Assembly (NCBI GenBank): GCA_017523995.1
Contig: JAFWUX010000188.1
Span: 1 to 6,055 of the forward strand
Source: Oscillospiraceae bacterium
GTDB lineage: Bacteria; Bacillota_A; Clostridia; Oscillospirales; Ruminococcaceae
Length of the DNA stretch: 6,055 nt
Reading direction: 5' to 3'
Each line of letters opens with the position of its first letter. Within the stretch, counting starts at the first letter, position 1. A program made the translations under genes and the position numbers. The notes beneath the pieces are model-generated. The model saw only the letters and a list, made by a program, of their open reading frames with translations. It did not search any database and was not told the origin of the DNA. Positions 4,095 through 6,055 of the stretch are shown here, one piece after another.

Positions 4095-5003
4095 TCACAT
4101 GGCAAAAACAAGAATCACTATCATTTCCGGCTTTCTTGGTGCCGGAAAAACAACGCTGATCCGGAAACTACTGACTGAATCAAACTGCGGAAAAACCGTT
4201 CTGATCGAAAATGAATTTGGGCAGATCGGCATTGACAGCGGCTTTTTGCATGATACGAAAATTGAAATCAAAGAAATCAACTCCGGCTGTACATCTGCCC
4301 TGTTTTGAGGCGGGTGTTTCTGATCTTTCTTTGCCCAGGAACGAATCACCGCAAGGAAGTTCTTGTAGTGCTTGCCGGTCGATGCCACATACTCCGATAC
4401 TACTTCAATACGCTGCTGCCAGTCGTTCGGAAATTCTGTCCGGAGGGTGTCCATCTCTTCATCAGTCAGGTAAACATTCTGATATTGTCCGTATTTGTGA
4501 CGGACAGACGGCGGAACACTATCCTCTTCTATACTAACCTTACCTATACTATACTTACCTATACTAGGTTGACAGTTGGTTGACGTTTGGTTGTCACTTG
4601 GTTGCCAAGTGGTTGTCAGTTGGTTGTCATTTGGTTGACAGCCGGTCGGCAGTCTGTCCGCAGCACACAGATAGGGGATCATCTCACCGTTTTTGTACTG
4701 TGCCAGCAGTTCCTCATACATACTCGGCTGGCGTCGATCGCTGCGGATCATGTTATTTGCTTTCCAGTCCCAGATGTAGGTGACCAGATCGGAGTTGAGA
4801 ATCACGATGAAGCCTTTTGCAGCCAGCATTTTCAGATCATCCTCACTCGCGCCGGTCATCCGCATGACTGTGAACGCTTCGACAATGCCGGAATCGTCAG
4901 CGTGCATTCCGAGATCATAGTAGAGCAGCCGGGCGGTCTGTCCCATTTGCAGGAAGCGGGCAGAACTGACGATTGCACCTGAAAACATCCGTCTGTTTGC
5001 CAT
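4095..5003 (-). CDS. Phage/ICE replisome-organizer-like (DnaD-like) protein with a foreign C-terminal tail
   Basis: From the ATG at 5003 the frame gives 302 residues. Residues 1-100 (MANRRMFSGAIVSSARFLQM, then GQTARLLYYDLGMHADDSGI and WDWKANNMIRSDR) match the winged-helix N-terminal domain of phage replisome organizers. Residues 122-160 are a repeat-rich linker (QPxDNQ and SIGK repeats). Residues 177-228 resemble a DnaD-type C-terminal segment (YKNFLAVIRSWAKKDQ). After about residue 234 the frame reads the antisense of the truncated cobW, so the last ~65 residues are an accident of the junction and the native stop is lost. GAGG lies six bases before the ATG. An in-frame GTG at 5015 overlaps the upstream stop but lacks its own ribosome site. 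It likely loads the host helicase at the element's origin; whether the altered protein works is unknown. Confidence 0.75.
   Translation of the reverse strand: MANRRMFSGAIVSSARFLQMGQTARLLYYDLGMHADDSGIVEAFTVMRMTGASEDDLKMLAAKGFIVILNSDLVTYIWDWKANNMIRSDRRQPSMYEELLAQYKNGEMIPYLCAADRLPTGCQPNDNQLTTTWQPSDNQTSTNCQPSIGKYSIGKVSIEEDSVPPSVRHKYGQYQNVYLTDEEMDTLRTEFPNDWQQRIEVVSEYVASTGKHYKNFLAVIRSWAKKDQKHPPQNRADVQPELISLISIFVSCKKPLSMPICPNSFSIRTVFPQFDSVSSFRISVVFPAPRKPEMIVILVFAM
4099..4308 (+). pseudogene. CobW-type G3E GTPase, 5' remnant cut at the metal-binding motif
   Basis: The first 64 codons are a textbook COG0523 N-terminus: ITIISGFLGAGKTTL with the Walker A loop GFLGAGKT (11-18), then LIENEFGQIGID, then EINSGC (59-64). 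The family continues with ICC and about 250 more residues. Here the reading passes into TSALF and a stop at 4306-4308, where the DNA already belongs to the leftward mobile-element gene. The product would lack two of the three motif cysteines, most of the GTPase domain and the C-terminal domain, so it cannot function as the family does. The regulatory region is intact, which points to a recent break. The missing 3' part is not found in the remaining 1.75 kb, so either the element is larger than the window or that part is deleted. An assembly chimera is the alternative. Confidence 0.88.
4528..4568. repeat. AT-rich 15-bp tandem repeats beside the iterons
   Basis: Two full 15-bp units, TCTATACTAACCTTA and CCTATACTATACTTA, are followed by a partial CCTATACTAGG that runs into the first 11-bp repeat. 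On the coding strand they encode the SIGK repeat of the linker. The AT-rich, directly repeated character next to iterons resembles a DNA-unwinding element; this is inference. Confidence 0.6.
4567..4654. repeat. Array of 11-bp direct repeats (iterons), probable replication origin
   Basis: Seven adjacent 11-bp units begin at 4567, 4578, 4589, 4600, 4611, 4622 and 4633, each starting GGTTG (consensus GGTTGNCANTT). A degenerate eighth (GGTCGGCAGTC) begins at 4644. The units lie in phase with one DNA turn and inside the replication gene. Because 11 is not a multiple of three, the protein repeat is 11 residues, three DNA units long. Initiator-binding iterons inside the initiator gene, next to AT-rich DNA, are known from lambda O/ori, so an embedded origin is the best reading. 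Confidence 0.7.
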
Positions 5004-5011
5004 ATCCCACC

Positions 5012-5266
5012 TCACAGTCTGATCGGAATCGGCTGGATGCCTCCCTGTTTCGGGGACTCATCCTCCGGTTCAGGAATGGACGACTGGTTGAAGAAGTCCG
5101 CCATGCTCTGCACATTGATCAGGATTTTGCCGCGCCCGACGCGAACCGCACGGACGGCACCGGTCAGTGCAAGCTGGCGGCAGTAATGCCGGCTGATTCC
5201 GAAGATCTCGGCGCATTCGATAATCCCTTTCATAACAGGGATGTTCGTGTTCTGCATCATGTTCAT
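5012..5266 (-). CDS. Excisionase-like small helix-turn-helix protein
   Basis: This 84-residue protein has an N-terminal MerR/Xis-like helix-turn-helix: residues 16-49 read IECAEIFGISRHYCRQLALT followed by GAVRAVRVGRGKILI, the recognition helix plus wing of HTH_17 excisionase-type proteins. A short helix (VQSMADFFNQ) and a Pro/Glu-rich tail follow. GAGAGG lies before the ATG at 5266; a second ATG three codons later is possible. Its stop overlaps the leading GTGA of the replication gene, so the two are co-translated. Such proteins direct excision or regulate integrases in ICEs and phages. No integrase is present here, so it could also be a plain DNA-binding regulator. Confidence 0.75.
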   Translation of the reverse strand: MNMMQNTNIPVMKGIIECAEIFGISRHYCRQLALTGAVRAVRVGRGKILINVQSMADFFNQSSIPEPEDESPKQGGIQPIPIRL

Positions 5267-5322
5267 GTGTACCTCTCTTTCTCTCTCGATGGTTTGAACC
5301 TTCTGCTTCTTTCGGAAGATTA

Positions 5323-5439
5323 TTATCTGATCTGACGCATGGCTGCAAGTTCATTGATGACTCGAATGATCATCTCACGATCACGCTCCGGGAGCTCCGT
5401 GCAGAGCTTTCTGGTCATGGTCGGTTCCGAGATGCCCAT
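5323..5439 (-). pseudogene. 3' remnant of an unidentified element gene, possibly a repressor
   Basis: The frame from 5439 to the TAA at 5323-5325 gives 38 residues ending ELPERDREMIIRVINELAAM plus RQIR, an amphipathic helical tail like the C-terminus of small HTH repressors. The ATG at 5439 is preceded directly by an in-frame TGA and by no ribosome site, so this does not look like a complete gene. It may be the surviving end of a regulator upstream of the excisionase gene, cut or frameshifted near 5440. The identity is a guess from style only. Confidence 0.35.
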
Positions 5440-5498
5440 TCACCGGAAAAGATGAATCCCTCGAATATATTTCAACATAAACTGTACTGCTCGACCGC

Positions 5499-5527
5499 TT
5501 GCATTTACGGCTCAATCGTGGTATAAT
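5499..5527 (+). promoter_or_regulatory. Orphan promoter-like sequence
   Basis: TTGCAT (5499-5504) and a perfect TATAAT (5522-5527) are 17 bases apart on the plus strand. The -10 box sits in the palindrome GGTATAATACC. No rightward gene follows within the window; the next gene runs the other way. It may be the promoter of a deleted element gene. Confidence 0.45.
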
Positions 5528-5588
5528 ACCAGTACGCGTTTTTCGCGCTTTAACATTCTTTTCAATTTCTCCTGATTTCACCTGATTA

Positions 5589-5621
5589 GTCTCCAAGTAG
5601 TGTCCAAATAGTGTCCAAGAT
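5589..5621. repeat. Three 11-bp tandem repeats, possible integrase or Xis binding sites
   Basis: GTCTCCAAGTA, GTGTCCAAATA and GTGTCCAAGAT follow each other without gaps. The helical-turn spacing fits cooperative protein binding, such as arm-type sites of a tyrosine integrase or excisionase sites near an element end. The protein involved is not identifiable from the window. Confidence 0.5.
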
Positions 5622-5722
5622 TTCTGAAATTTGTTCCGCTTATTTCGATGAAAGAATATTGCAGGGATTATATTGCGAATGGCAGATGTGATAATATTGC
5701 CTATGTGAAAATGAGGACTTCA

Positions 5723-6055
5723 TCACAGGATCGCAGCCATATAATATGGCAGATACACAACCTCGCCCTCGACGCGCAGATCACCCTCATGCAGCACATA
5801 CTGTCTGCCGACTTTATTGGTGAACTTCTCCTTGAACTTGAGCAGAGATTTTGTCGTATACTGTTTGCCGGATTTCGCTTCGATCGGAACGATCTTTCGG
5901 TCAATGCGAATCAGAAAATCAATCTCCATCGTCATTTTCCCCTGCTTGTCATACTCGACATAGAAAATGACCTTGTGACCGTTTGTACGGAGACATTGCG
6001 CAATGACATTCTCTACGAACATTCCCTCATTGATATGCAGGCGGTCGGTCAGGAT
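5723..6055 (-). CDS. DUF4143-type ATPase, C-terminal part (start beyond the right edge)
   Basis: The frame is open to the window edge and gives the last 110 residues of a larger protein. ILTDRLHINEGMFVENVIAQ matches the DUF4143 domain of AAA+ ATPases common in gut bacteria. It is followed by EIDFLI and IVPIEAKSGK, the E-x-D...E-x-K pattern of a PD-(D/E)XK-like nuclease fold. It ends YLPYYMAAIL. Full proteins of this type are about 400 residues, with an N-terminal Walker ATPase that lies outside the window. An ATG at 6022 is internal, not the start. The cellular role of the family is unclear. It may be host flank or element cargo. Confidence 0.88.
   Translation of the reverse strand: MLTDRLHINEGMFVENVIAQCLRTNGHKVIFYVEYDKQGKMTMEIDFLIRIDRKIVPIEAKSGKQYTTKSLLKFKEKFTNKVGRQYVLHEGDLRVEGEVVYLPYYMAAIL

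Larger units (their letters stand above)
4291..5690. mobile_element. Fragment of an integrative element or prophage (approximate limits)
   Basis: This stretch interrupts the zinc locus. It contains a replisome-organizer-like gene, an excisionase-like HTH gene and a 3' remnant of a third gene, all leftward and tightly packed, as in the replication/excision modules of Firmicutes ICEs and phages. The left limit is where cobW homology ends. The right limit is uncertain and placed before the DUF4143 gene, where GGCAGATGT (5681-5689) is an exact inverted copy of ACATCTGCC at 4291-4299. No integrase, relaxase or structural gene is visible. The element could instead extend past the window. Confidence 0.55.
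5440..5722. other. Gene-poor stretch at the right side of the element
   Basis: No convincing gene lies here. A 71-residue leftward frame (5381-5596) starts with TTG, has no ribosome site and runs out of frame over the remnant gene, so it is not called. The stretch contains an outward promoter-like sequence (5499-5527), a perfect 11-bp palindrome GGTATAATACC (5520-5530), three 11-bp tandem repeats (5589-5621) and AT-rich DNA with repeated ATATTGC words (5656-5700). It may hold one end of the element. Confidence 0.5.

Noticed and set aside
4567..4654. CRISPR array
   Set aside because: The repeat unit is 11 bp with no unique spacers and lies in a coding region, so iterons are the better reading.
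5381..5596. 71-residue leftward frame in the gene-poor stretch
   Set aside because: It needs a TTG start without a ribosome site, has no motif and overlaps the remnant gene in another frame.
5705..5724. Fourth operator candidate beginning GTGAAAATGAGG
   Set aside because: Only the left arm resembles the operator; the right arm does not match and no promoter is attached.

Overview
The window looks like chromosomal DNA of a gut-type Clostridia species, probably Ruminococcaceae/Oscillospiraceae (inferred from protein style, strong AAGGAGG ribosome sites and moderate GC; no rRNA or other marker is present). Most of it is a zinc-homeostasis locus. The right-hand quarter is a fragment of integrative-element or prophage DNA that has destroyed one of the zinc genes.

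Left block, read leftwards (2720 to 1): a Fur-family regulator (probably Zur), a 98-residue His/Cys-rich membrane peptide, a 544-residue zinc-binding lipoprotein in which a ZinT domain is nested inside a ZnuA/AdcA fold, and the start of a CXCC-type COG0523 (G3E) GTPase that overlaps the lipoprotein gene by four bases (GTGA). A good promoter (2771-2799) with a palindromic operator just downstream (2740-2758) drives this unit. The permease and ATPase partners of the lipoprotein are not in view.

Middle block (2909-4308): two more G3E GTPases, divergently transcribed. The leftward one is complete (316 aa). It lacks the CXCC motif but has a C-terminal domain with a CCxxD motif that resembles YcgQ/TIGR03943 proteins. 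The rightward one has a perfect consensus promoter (TTGACA-17-TATAAT) flanked by two copies of the same operator seen before zur. It keeps only 64 codons and breaks off at the first Cys of its expected GC-x-CC motif. Three near-identical 19-bp palindromes (consensus GAAAATGATAATCATTTTC) therefore mark one regulon: under zinc shortage the cell would make the importer lipoprotein and three putative zinc-allocating GTPases.

Right block (about 4290-5700): mobile-element DNA read leftwards. It holds a 3' remnant of an unidentified short gene, an excisionase-like HTH protein, and a phage/ICE replisome-organizer-like protein whose last ~65 codons are now antisense cobW. Inside the replication gene are seven to eight exact 11-bp direct repeats next to 15-bp AT-rich repeats, a layout expected of an embedded replication origin. 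A gene-poor stretch (5440-5722) holds three further 11-bp tandem repeats and an orphan promoter. The window ends in the C-terminal part of a DUF4143-type ATPase.

The most notable observations are the nested ZinT-in-ZnuA architecture, the three-operator zinc regulon with three different G3E GTPases, the iteron array in the replication gene, and the cobW break at its metal-binding motif.
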